Both the position numbers and the translations under genes were made by a program. A DNA stretch of 19,534 nt from positions 1 through 19,534 of the forward strand of contig CAMPIG010000033.1 in the NCBI GenBank assembly GCA_946886255.1. Reading direction: 5' to 3'. Origin of the DNA: an uncultured Cellvibrio sp. (GTDB taxonomy: Bacteria > Pseudomonadota > Gammaproteobacteria > Pseudomonadales > Cellvibrionaceae). Shown one piece after another: positions 1-7,168 of the stretch. Under the pieces are notes generated by a model. It was given only the letters and a program-made list of their open reading frames with translations. It had not been told where the DNA came from and ran no database searches. The number at the start of each line of letters is the position of its first letter. The stretch's first letter is position 1.

Positions 1-671
1 CACCGGCACCGATACTGCTGGTCAGCACGCCGATACACCTGCGCGCCTTGGTCAATGCCGAATTACCCATGCCCGACATTGCCGGTGTAGTGTCGGCAAC
101 CGCGCCGCTGGATATCGATCTCGCCACCGCCACTGAAAAGTGTTTTAACACGCCGCTGCGCGAAATTTACGGCTGCACGGAAGCGGGCAGCATGGCGACG
201 CGAGCGTCTACCCAAGCACAACAATGGCATTTACTGGATGGCTTTTCCCTGTCCGCCACAGATCAGGGGTTTGTCGCCCGCGCACCGCACCTGGCTGAAG
301 CGGCGCTATTGCAAGATCAACTGGAACAGCAGGACGATAACCACTTTTGATTGCTGGGCCGCAACGCCGACATGATCAACGTCGCCGGTAAACGTGCCTC
401 CCTGGCGGATTTAAGTTTGAAATTGCTGGCGATAAATGGCGTGCACGACGGCCTCTTTTTCTTACCGATACGCGACACGGCCAATCAGCGACCGGCGGCA
501 CTAGTGGTTAGTGATCTAACTGAAAAACAGATTCTGCAACAACTCGCTTTACACATGGACCCGGCGTTTTTGCCACGCCCGCTACGCAAGGTGGATCGTT
601 TGCCACGCACTGAAACTGGCAAATTAACCCACGCTGCTTTGCAAACCTTATGGAGCCAAACCCATGACTGA
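1..671 (+). pseudogene. ANL-superfamily aryl/acyl-ACP ligase (ApeH-like), 3' part, interrupted by in-frame TGA
   Basis: Seen: the reading frame is open from base 3 and enters from the left edge. It contains the adenylate-forming-enzyme motifs YGCTEAGS (A5, about 171-194), LLGRNADMINVAGKR (A8 hinge, 351-395) and PRTETGKL (A10 with the catalytic Lys, 603-626). An in-frame TGA at 348-350 falls just before the A8 hinge, so the catalytic core and the C-terminal cap are separated. Downstream of the stop the frame continues with full family similarity to 671. Known: in aryl polyene clusters the ApeH ligase activates an aryl acid such as 4-hydroxybenzoate and loads it on a carrier protein. Inference: this is the starter-loading enzyme of the operon that follows. 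The stop may be a true nonsense mutation (TGG to TGA is one change) or a sequence error. A TTG at 351 could in principle restart translation, but it lacks a good ribosome site. The next gene overlaps the end by 8 bases. Confidence 0.8.
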
Positions 672-984
672 TGGTGCCATGCATTACACGCTCCTGTTTT
701 CGGTCCCCCAGGAACACCCGTCATATGCCGGACATTTTCCCGGCAATCCGCTGGTGCCCGGCGCGCTCTTGTTGCATTGGATGGTTGAATTGCTCAAGCA
801 GGAAAAATTCGCTGTGTACCTGATTAAACAATGCAAGTTTTTGCATATCGTCAAACCCGGTGATCAATTGCAATTGCAAATTTCGACCAACAACGACAGT
901 TTGACGGTGGCGATTTTCTGCGCAGATATACCCGTGGCCAAAGCCCAATGCCTTTATCATCCAACGGATACAAACCATGAGTGA
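664..984 (+). CDS. Small hot-dog thioester dehydratase (ApeI-like)
   Basis: Seen: a 106-aa protein with HFPGNPLVPG at residues 24-33, the helix-start motif of FabA/FabZ-type hot-dog 3-hydroxyacyl-ACP dehydratases, including the catalytic His (H24). It is shorter than FabZ (about 150 aa), as is usual for the small dehydratases of aryl polyene clusters. GGAG at 652-655 sits 8 bases before the ATG. The start overlaps the ligase end and the stop overlaps the acyltransferase start, each by 8 bases, which indicates translational coupling. Known: the two hot-dog proteins of APE clusters remove water from the 3-hydroxyacyl-ACP during polyene extension. Inference: it works with the second hot-dog protein at 3820-4248 on the same growing chain. 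Confidence 0.75.
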   Translation: MTDGAMHYTLLFSVPQEHPSYAGHFPGNPLVPGALLLHWMVELLKQEKFAVYLIKQCKFLHIVKPGDQLQLQISTNNDSLTVAIFCADIPVAKAQCLYHPTDTNHE

Positions 985-1885
985 TGACTGGCGGCAACAG
1001 CGCGAAAAAGGTAACCCGTTCGTCCTGGCATTGCTGACCTGGGTGGCACTCAACCTGGGACGCGGCGCGATCTATGTGATGCTGTGTCCGATCGTATTTT
1101 ATTATTTTTTATTTGTCGGCCGCGCGCGCAGGGCATCACGTCAATTCCTTGCGCGAGTGCTGGAGCGTCCACCACGCTGGTGGGACATTTATCGCCACTT
1201 GCTGACTTTCGCGGTGGTATCCATGGATCGCATTTTGTTTCTCGCCGGGCGTGAAAAAAAATTCCAGTTGGAGATACACGGCGGCGAATTGTTTACGTAT
1301 TACCGAGACAAGGGCTGCGTGCTGCTCGCCGCGCACTTCGGCAGTTTTGATGCAATGCGGGTGATGGGCGTGCGCGAACAGGCGTTGCCGGTGCGCATTC
1401 TGTTGGATATCCAACACAACCCCAACGCGCTGACGTTAATTCAGCGGCTCGACCCGCAGCTGGCCCAAGGGGTCATCGACGCCCGCACACCCGGCCCGGC
1501 ACTCGCGCTACTGCTGAGCGAATGCATTGCCAGGGGTGAAATGGTGGGCATCATGGCGGATCGCGGTGGCAGTGGCGAGCGCACCGTGTTGCAGAATTTC
1601 TTCGGCGAACCCGCACCGTTTCCGGTAGGCTGCTGGCAGCTGGCAAGCGTATTACAAGCACCGGTGATCGCTTGTTTCGGGGTGTACCACGGCGGCAATC
1701 GTTACGCACTGCACTTTGAACTGATCACGGAACGTCTGGGCAGCGGGCGGCGGGATCGCGCCGAGGCCATCGCACAAGGCATGAATACTTACTGCCAGCG
1801 CCTGGAACACCACGCGCGGCAGCATCCGCTTAACTGGTTTAATTTTTATGATTTCTGGCAGCATGACTCCACTGGCGATCACTGA
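977..1885 (+). CDS. LpxL/HtrB-like lysophospholipid acyltransferase
   Basis: Seen: a 302-aa protein with a hydrophobic segment at about residues 15-48 (inner-membrane anchor) and HFGSFD at 120-125, the HX4D/E catalytic motif of LpxL-type acyltransferases. The C-terminal NWFNFYDFW is also typical of this family. Length matches the family (about 300 aa). It overlaps the dehydratase before it by 8 bases and the ketosynthase after it by 23 bases if that gene starts at 1863. Known: aryl polyene clusters carry such acyltransferases, thought to join the polyene to a lipid so that it sits in the outer membrane. Inference: it acts late, moving the aryl polyenoyl chain or a companion fatty acyl chain onto a glycerol or sugar acceptor. 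The acceptor cannot be read from the sequence. Confidence 0.8.
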   Translation: MSDDWRQQREKGNPFVLALLTWVALNLGRGAIYVMLCPIVFYYFLFVGRARRASRQFLARVLERPPRWWDIYRHLLTFAVVSMDRILFLAGREKKFQLEIHGGELFTYYRDKGCVLLAAHFGSFDAMRVMGVREQALPVRILLDIQHNPNALTLIQRLDPQLAQGVIDARTPGPALALLLSECIARGEMVGIMADRGGSGERTVLQNFFGEPAPFPVGCWQLASVLQAPVIACFGVYHGGNRYALHFELITERLGSGRRDRAEAIAQGMNTYCQRLEHHARQHPLNWFNFYDFWQHDSTGDH

Positions 1886-3038
1886 TTACACGCTCACCAC
1901 CTGCCTGGGTGCCGGACGCGCCGCCAATTGGGACAAGATCGACCGCGCTGAAAGTGGATTGAAACCCTGCGACTTTTTTGACATCACCGATCTGTCTACC
2001 TGGATCGGCGAAGTGGCCGGTGTGGATCAACAAGCATTACCTGCTCGTCTGGCCACCTACGACTGCCGCAACAACCGCCTGGCCTGGCTGGCCTTGCAAC
2101 AGGATGACTTCCTGGCCAAGGCCAGCCAGGCCATCGAGACATACGGCGCCGCTCGGGTCGGGGTGTTTATCGGCACCAGCACCTCGGGTATCCACCAGAC
2201 CGAACTCGCTTACTTTGAATCCCGCGATCACTTGCCTGACTGGTATCACTATCGCTCCACTCACAATGTATTTTCGGTAGCGGACTTTGTGCAGCAGGCG
2301 CTGGGCGCACGCGGTGTGTGCATTGCTATCTCCACGGCCTGTTCCTCCAGCGCCAAGGTATTTGCCTCCGCTTACCGGGCCATAGCCACCGGCATGTGCG
2401 ACGCGGCGATTGTGGGCGGGGTGGATTCCCTCTGCCTGACGACACTCTATGGTTTCCATTCGCTGCAACTGGTATCACCGGATAAATGCAAACCCTTCGA
2501 TAAGGATCGCAGCGGCATCTCCATCGGTGAAGCCGGCGGTTTTGCCTTGCTGGAAAAAGATGCAGACAGCTCTCTGGCGTTGCTGGGCTATGGCGAAAGT
2601 GGCGATGCTTACCATATGTCTTCGCCCCATCCGGACGGCGAGGGCGCGTTGCTGGCCATGCAGATGGCGCTGGGTAAAGCGGGTCTCGCCAGCGAGGATA
2701 TTGATTACATCAACCTGCACGGCACCGGCACACTGGCCAACGATGCCGCCGAATCCAGGGCCGTGGCTCAGCTCTTCGGCGAACGCACCTGGGCCAGCTC
2801 CACCAAAGGCTGGACCGGCCATACGCTCGGCGCCGCCGGGATCGTGGAAACCGGCTTTTCCCTGATGAGCATTACCCACAATCGCATTCCGTCCAATCTG
2901 CATTTGCAACAACCGGACGCCGGGATGCGTATCGCCTTGCCGCGCACGGTCATAGATCAACCTGTGCGCCGGGTGCTGACCAATTCCTTCGGTTTCGGCG
3001 GCAGCAACTGCAGTCTGGTGGTGGGGGAGCGCGTATGA
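1863..3038 (+). CDS. Beta-ketoacyl-ACP synthase of aryl polyene type (ApeO-like)
   Basis: Seen: a 391-aa FabF-like protein with the complete catalytic triad: C160 in ISTACSSS, H286 in NLHGTGT and H320 in GWTGHTLGAAG. The C-terminal NSFGFGGSN motif is present. The ATG at 1863 is chosen because the protein then opens directly with the first thiolase-fold strand (MTPLAITDYT). An in-frame ATG at 1848 would add five residues. The gene overlaps the acyltransferase end and shares ATGA (3035-3038) with the next gene. Known: in APE pathways the active ketosynthase pairs with a chain-length factor and adds malonyl units iteratively. Inference: this is the active half of that heterodimer, and its neighbour is the other half. 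Confidence 0.88.
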   Translation: MTPLAITDYTLTTCLGAGRAANWDKIDRAESGLKPCDFFDITDLSTWIGEVAGVDQQALPARLATYDCRNNRLAWLALQQDDFLAKASQAIETYGAARVGVFIGTSTSGIHQTELAYFESRDHLPDWYHYRSTHNVFSVADFVQQALGARGVCIAISTACSSSAKVFASAYRAIATGMCDAAIVGGVDSLCLTTLYGFHSLQLVSPDKCKPFDKDRSGISIGEAGGFALLEKDADSSLALLGYGESGDAYHMSSPHPDGEGALLAMQMALGKAGLASEDIDYINLHGTGTLANDAAESRAVAQLFGERTWASSTKGWTGHTLGAAGIVETGFSLMSITHNRIPSNLHLQQPDAGMRIALPRTVIDQPVRRVLTNSFGFGGSNCSLVVGERV

Positions 3039-3829
3039 AAGTCTTTGTCGACGCGATAGGTTTAGCAGCGCCAGGCTTGAATAGCTGGCAAGAAAGCCTG
3101 CCGGTATTGCGCGGAGAGCGGGTTTACGCTGCCCATGAACTGGAGCGCTACAAGCCGGAGCAATTGCCAGCCAATGAACGGCGCCGCGCTACCGATCTGG
3201 TGCGTATGGCGTTCCGGGTGTGTGAAGACTTACTGCAGCAACGCCCCATAGATATTTGCCAGTGTGCCGCCGTGTTTGCTTCATCCGGTGGTGACTACCC
3301 GATCATCGACCAGATCTGCAAAGCCTTGTGCGAACCGGAGCGGCTGGTGTCCCCGACCCAATTTCATAATTCCGTGCATAACTCCGCTGCTGGTTACTGG
3401 AGCATCGCAACCAGCAGTCGCGCACCGTCCACCAGCATCTCGGCTTTTGATGACAGTTTCAGCGCCGGGCTGCTGGAGGCGGCCAATCTGTGTGTTATCG
3501 AACAGCTGCCGACAATCCTCGCCGTTTACGATATAAAACCGCCCGAACCCCTGCAGAGCAAGCGCCCCATAAGCCAGGATTTTGGTGTTGCCTTGTTACT
3601 CTCGCCGACAGAATCTGCCAGCAGCCTGGTGCAATTGACCTTGGCTATTGTTCAACCGGCAGAAAGCACGCCGGCACAATTGGCACCACTGGAAGCCATG
3701 CGCTTGCGTAATCCCGCTGCGCGCAGTCTGCCGTTGCTGGAGTTCATTGCAAGGCAACAATCGGGTCATATGCTGCTCGCGGCTAACAACAATCCCGCTC
3801 TAACCATTGAGGTGAAGCCGTGCCGTTAA
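3035..3829 (+). CDS. Beta-ketoacyl synthase chain-length factor (ApeC-like)
   Basis: Seen: a 264-aa protein of ketosynthase-like fold, much shorter than a full ketosynthase. Where an active enzyme has the nucleophilic Cys, this protein has SISAFDDSFSAG (residues 134-145) without Cys. FHNSVHNSAAG (110-120) is characteristic of the short 'chain length factor' family of aryl polyene clusters. It overlaps the ketosynthase by 4 bases (ATGA). Known: the inactive partner shapes the pocket that sets polyene length. Inference: it forms a heterodimer with the product of 1863-3038, and the 4-base overlap fits equimolar production. It also overlaps the next gene by 10 bases. Confidence 0.85.
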   Translation: MKVFVDAIGLAAPGLNSWQESLPVLRGERVYAAHELERYKPEQLPANERRRATDLVRMAFRVCEDLLQQRPIDICQCAAVFASSGGDYPIIDQICKALCEPERLVSPTQFHNSVHNSAAGYWSIATSSRAPSTSISAFDDSFSAGLLEAANLCVIEQLPTILAVYDIKPPEPLQSKRPISQDFGVALLLSPTESASSLVQLTLAIVQPAESTPAQLAPLEAMRLRNPAARSLPLLEFIARQQSGHMLLAANNNPALTIEVKPCR

Positions 3830-4248
3830 CGCGCCGCGAAATTGTCGATCTTATCCCCCACGGCGAAAGCATGTGCATGCTCGATGAAGTCGTCAGCTGG
3901 GACAGCGAACGCATCCACTGCCGCAGCACTGACTTCGCGCGCACCTCCAATCCCTTGTTCGAGAAAGATCAACTGCACAGTGTCATGCTGATTGAATACG
4001 CTGCGCAGGCGGCAGCGGTCCATGCCGCGCTGCTCAACAGCAAGCTGGGTGAGAGCCGGCCGGCGTATCTCGGAGCGGTGAAGTCCGTTGAATTACTGGA
4101 AAGCGCGATAGACAACAACACCCCCATCGACATTGATGCGCAATGCCTGCTGAACAACAGCAGCGGCGCTATCTATGATGTGCTGGCGCAACAGGGCCAA
4201 CAACCGGTCATGCGCGGGCGCCTGGTACTGAACCAGCCCCAAGCATAA
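3820..4248 (+). CDS. Hot-dog 3-hydroxyacyl-ACP dehydratase (ApeP-like)
   Basis: Seen: 142 aa from a GTG start with a well-placed GAGGTGA ribosome site at 3809-3815. The N-terminal LIPHGESMCMLDEV resembles the FabZ opening (PHRxPFLLVD), and LIEYAAQAAAVHAALL matches the central hot-dog helix with its acidic residue. Length and position after the chain-length factor fit the second dehydratase of APE clusters. It is the last gene of the operon in this window; a strong hairpin follows 44 bases after the stop. Known: APE pathways use two hot-dog proteins, here this one and the product of 664-984. Inference: the two may form a mixed complex. In many APE clusters a ketoreductase and a further ketosynthase come next, but neither is here. 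Confidence 0.82.
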   Translation: MPLTRREIVDLIPHGESMCMLDEVVSWDSERIHCRSTDFARTSNPLFEKDQLHSVMLIEYAAQAAAVHAALLNSKLGESRPAYLGAVKSVELLESAIDNNTPIDIDAQCLLNNSSGAIYDVLAQQGQQPVMRGRLVLNQPQA

Positions 4249-4291
4249 AAAGATTCTGCTGTCGCTAAAACTTCTCTACTATTCCCTCCCA

Positions 4292-4323
4292 TCAAGCCGC
4301 TGATCCAGACATCAGCGGCTTGA
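4292..4323 (+). terminator. Hairpin terminator ending the aryl polyene operon
   Basis: A perfect 13-bp stem (4292-4304 with 4311-4323) has a 6-base loop, CCAGAC. It is followed after five bases by a short pyrimidine run containing CCTTTTCCCTTT. It sits 44 bases after the last operon gene and before an unrelated secreted-protein gene. The T tract is imperfect, so efficiency is uncertain. Confidence 0.7.
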
Positions 4324-4364
4324 GCCACCTTTTCCCTTTAGAACGCATTGTTTAAGGACATCCT

Positions 4365-4802
4365 ATGAAAGCTATCTCTTTTGCCTGCGCTGCTGCGCTG
4401 ATGTGTTGTGCCATCTCCGCCCAGGCGCGTGATGACATCCAGGACTACTCTATCGCCGACGCCCTGGCGACGGAAAACGCCAAAAACATCCTTGGCGATA
4501 ACATCAAATTCTATTTCGGTGCGCAAAAACACGGCCCGATCAACAAGCGTTTCGGAGAGTTCGGCTCCAATAAGAAAACCAATGGTGTGGGCAAATCTGA
4601 TCGCCAGGCATGTGAGTGGGTCTTTTTATCTGCGCTGAAATCCCTGCGTGAACGTGCAGAGAAGGAAGGTGGCAATGCGGTGGTGAATATCCGCTCCAAC
4701 TACCGCGGCAGCACCAGCACCAGTACCGATACCTTTAAGTGCGGCTCCGGTGCGCTGATGTCCGGCGTGGCTTTGCTGGGTGATGTGGTCGAACTCAAGT
4801 AA
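4365..4802 (+). CDS. Small periplasmic protein of unknown function
   Basis: Seen: 145 aa with a clear Sec signal peptide ending AISAQA (residues 16-21), so probably periplasmic. The mature part has only two cysteines (C83 in QACEWVF and C126 in TFKCGSG), which could form a disulfide. GGNAVVNIRS (102-111) resembles the core of small secreted alpha-beta proteins of the YbjQ/RcsF-like group, which databases sometimes label 'excinuclease ATPase subunit'. That label is misleading, as no ATPase motif is present. AAGGA at 4353-4357 precedes the ATG by 7 bases. It sits between two hairpins, so it is probably a single-gene transcript. I do not assign a function. Confidence 0.75.
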   Translation: MKAISFACAAALMCCAISAQARDDIQDYSIADALATENAKNILGDNIKFYFGAQKHGPINKRFGEFGSNKKTNGVGKSDRQACEWVFLSALKSLRERAEKEGGNAVVNIRSNYRGSTSTSTDTFKCGSGALMSGVALLGDVVELK

Positions 4803-4809
4803 ACCTTGT

Positions 4810-4832
4810 GGGGCAGCCTTCGGTGCTGCCCC
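4810..4832 (+). terminator. GC-rich hairpin after the periplasmic protein gene
   Basis: An 8-bp perfect stem GGGGCAGC / GCTGCCCC (4810-4817 with 4825-4832) closes a loop that includes a CTTCGG tetraloop-like core. It starts 7 bases after the stop codon. No T run follows, so it could be a weak terminator or an mRNA-stabilising 3' end. Confidence 0.5.
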
Positions 4833-4931
4833 TCGCCATTGAGTTATTCCGGCAACTGATAGAAAATTCTGACGCCTCGTTATACGTGGCCCATCAGCTA
4901 GCCCAAATAATCACTTCCCCTGGAGGAAAGG

Positions 4932-5705
4932 ATGAACGTTCTACGTCGTGCGCGCCTTTGCGCTTTTTCCCTGTTACTTATGTTCAGTTACGCCCAGGCA
5001 TTGCATGCCGAATCCAGCCCCGTGCTGGAGGCCGAGTTGCAACCGTTGAGAAATGCCTTTGCCGGCGATGTTGCCCAGGTTCGGGCGGCGATCAGTAAAC
5101 TGGAATGGACCGGTATTTCTGACCCGGAAATCTTTGATGCTGCCGCGGAGCGTCTGGAAGCAAACTACAAGGCGCAATCGCCCGCTGCGATTGAACTAAA
5201 TTCCTGGCTGGCCAAGGGTCTTGCCTTGTCCGGCAATCCCAAATACCAGCCGTTGTTTGACAAGATCCTGGCGATGAAGACGCGCAAGAGAAAACTGCGC
5301 GAGCATGTAGAGACTGCATCCCAACGCCTGGCTGTTAACCAGATCTGGAATCCGGTTATTACAAAGGATAATCATCTTGCGCAGTCTCAGGCTGAGCTGG
5401 ATAAGCTGCGAATCAGGAATATGTTGCATGCGAATCTGCCGGATTTGGTCAGTACGGGTACTCGTCTGGTTTATAACCATCACAAAACGGATGTTGAGTT
5501 GATGGATGAGGTGCATGGGATTTTGGCTGCGCAGTATAAGAACAGTACGAATCCGGAGCATCTGGATGCGATGGCCTGGATGTGTCGCACGCTAGGTGAG
5601 TCGGGGAATAGTAAGTACAAGGGGACGTTGGAACAGATTGCCAAGGATAATGCGGCGCACAAAAAGGTTAGGAAGTATGCGGAGAAATATGCGGATTATT
5701 TGTGA
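4932..5705 (+). CDS. Secreted helical protein with an internal duplication, function unknown
   Basis: Seen: 257 aa with a signal peptide (hydrophobic stretch 10-24, likely cut after ALHA at 23-26). GGAGGAAAGG just before the ATG is a very strong ribosome site. The mature part is helical and reads as two similar halves about 124 residues apart: DPEIFDAAAERLEANY (64-79) parallels DVELMDEVHGILAAQY (187-202), and SGNPKY (100-105) parallels SGNSKY (224-229). The spacing suggests HEAT-like or similar helical hairpins. There is no catalytic motif. It lies between two hairpins and so is probably monocistronic. I do not recognise the family; a periplasmic scaffold or binding role is possible but unproven. 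Confidence 0.75.
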   Translation: MNVLRRARLCAFSLLLMFSYAQALHAESSPVLEAELQPLRNAFAGDVAQVRAAISKLEWTGISDPEIFDAAAERLEANYKAQSPAAIELNSWLAKGLALSGNPKYQPLFDKILAMKTRKRKLREHVETASQRLAVNQIWNPVITKDNHLAQSQAELDKLRIRNMLHANLPDLVSTGTRLVYNHHKTDVELMDEVHGILAAQYKNSTNPEHLDAMAWMCRTLGESGNSKYKGTLEQIAKDNAAHKKVRKYAEKYADYL

Positions 5706-5710
5706 TATAG

Positions 5711-5737
5711 CCAGCAGGCTGTCGGATAGCCTGCTGG
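5711..5737 (+). terminator. Inverted repeat after the duplicated secreted protein
   Basis: A perfect 10-bp stem CCAGCAGGCT / AGCCTGCTGG (5711-5720 with 5728-5737) has a 7-base loop and starts 5 bases after the stop. No T tract follows. It probably marks a transcript end before the regulator operon. Confidence 0.5.
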
Positions 5738-5815
5738 GAGTGGCAGGATGATGACCCTTCCCAGCTAAACGGCTATCATCGCTCACCCCGAAAAATGCGT
5801 AGGATGATACGACCC

Positions 5816-7168
5816 ATGCCCCAGCCCCGAGTTCTGGTTATCGAAGACAATCGCGAAATTCGTTTATCAGCGCGGTTTGTTTTGGAGGACCTTGGGTATT
5901 GCGTTACTGAGGCGGAGAGCCCAGCCCAAGCATGCGCTTGGTTACTACAGGAAAAAGCTGATTTATTGTTGCTCGATATGAACTTCGGACTGGACACGAC
6001 TTCAGGAGAAGAGGGTCTGGGTTTTTTAAGTTGGTTACAGCAGCAGGCTTGGGATATCCCGGTAGTGGCCATGACAGGTTGGTCCAACACCGAACTGATC
6101 GTAAAAGCGATGCAATTGGGCGCGGGCGATTTTATCGAGAAGCCATGGAATAACCAGCATCTGCATCAAGTATTGCAGCAACAATTACAACTGCAAGCAC
6201 TCAGCCGTAAAAACGAAGCACTCTGTCAGCGCTTGCAAGATTCCGCGCCGGAGCTGGTTTGGCAGAGCGAGGCAATGAATCGCCTGATGCAGCAACTGGC
6301 TGGTGTTGCCGCCACCGATGCTAATATTTTACTGACCGGCGAAAATGGCACCGGCAAAAGTCAACTCGCGCATTGGCTGCATACACAATCGGCTCGTTCG
6401 GCCCACCCATTTATATCTGTCAACATGGGCGCGATTCCTGAATCACTCTTTGAGAGTGAAATGTTTGGCCACAAAAAAGGCGCTTTTACCGACGCCAAAG
6501 AACAGCGCATTGGCCGGTTTGAATTGGCCAAGGGCGGCAGTTTATTTTTGGATGAGATTGCCACGGTGCCCATCGCGCAGCAAGCCAAGCTATTGCGCGT
6601 ACTGGAGTCAGGCGAGTATGAAATGCTGGGTTCCAGTCAAACTCAATACACCGATGTGCGTGTTATCAGTGCCAGCAATTGTGAGTTTATAAATTTGATC
6701 GCCAACGGCGATTTTCGCCAGGATTTGTACTACCGCCTGAACACGCTTGAATTCCGCGTGCCACCGCTACGGGAACGGCCGGAAGATATCACACCTCTCG
6801 CCCACTTTTTTGCGCACCGACACGGCCAGCGCTATCACAAGCCCGAGCTAAAACTTTCAAATTGTGCGCTAAAAGCATTACAAGACTATAGCTGGCCAGG
6901 CAATATTCGCGAGCTGAGCCATATGATGGAGCGCGCAGTTTTACTGACGCAAGAAGCCGTTCTGACCGGCGCACAGTTGCATTTACCCAACAGCCGCACC
7001 ATCGCGCCCGATCGTTTGCCGATGATGACGCTGGAGACAGCCGAACTCCAATTAATTCATCAAGCACTTACGGAATGCCACGGCAATAAACAAAAAGCGG
7101 CCGATCTATTAGGCATTACCAAGTCGTCGCTTTATCGCCGGTTAGAAAAATATGACTTGGCCCACTGA
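5816..7168 (+). CDS. Sigma-54-dependent response regulator (NtrC family)
   Basis: Seen, numbered from the ATG at 5816 (450 aa): a receiver domain at 1-120 with phospho-acceptor D54 (LLLLDMNFG), T88 and K109; an AAA+ domain with Walker A GENGTGKS (175-182), the sigma-54 contact loop GAFTDA (222-227) and Walker B GSLFLDEI (241-248); and a Fis-type helix-turn-helix at the C-terminus (NKQKAADLLGITKSSLYRR). Known: phosphorylated proteins of this class bind enhancers and hydrolyse ATP to open sigma-54 promoters. Context: it overlaps the kinase gene by 17 bases. A sigma-54 promoter and repeated operator lie after the kinase gene, so the exporter genes are the likely target. In-frame ATGs at 5795 and 5804 are alternative starts; 5816 is preferred because an AGGA lies at 5801-5804 and the receiver begins right after it. 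Confidence 0.92.
   Translation: MPQPRVLVIEDNREIRLSARFVLEDLGYCVTEAESPAQACAWLLQEKADLLLLDMNFGLDTTSGEEGLGFLSWLQQQAWDIPVVAMTGWSNTELIVKAMQLGAGDFIEKPWNNQHLHQVLQQQLQLQALSRKNEALCQRLQDSAPELVWQSEAMNRLMQQLAGVAATDANILLTGENGTGKSQLAHWLHTQSARSAHPFISVNMGAIPESLFESEMFGHKKGAFTDAKEQRIGRFELAKGGSLFLDEIATVPIAQQAKLLRVLESGEYEMLGSSQTQYTDVRVISASNCEFINLIANGDFRQDLYYRLNTLEFRVPPLRERPEDITPLAHFFAHRHGQRYHKPELKLSNCALKALQDYSWPGNIRELSHMMERAVLLTQEAVLTGAQLHLPNSRTIAPDRLPMMTLETAELQLIHQALTECHGNKQKAADLLGITKSSLYRRLEKYDLAH

Noticed and set aside
351..671. Independent gene starting with TTG after the in-frame stop
   Set aside because: The product is exactly the C-terminal domain of the same ligase in the same frame, with no convincing ribosome site; treated as part of an interrupted gene.
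2037..2960. Long minus-strand frames opposite the ketosynthase gene
   Set aside because: The ketosynthase on the plus strand has all catalytic residues; the antisense frames are a by-product of GC-rich codon use.
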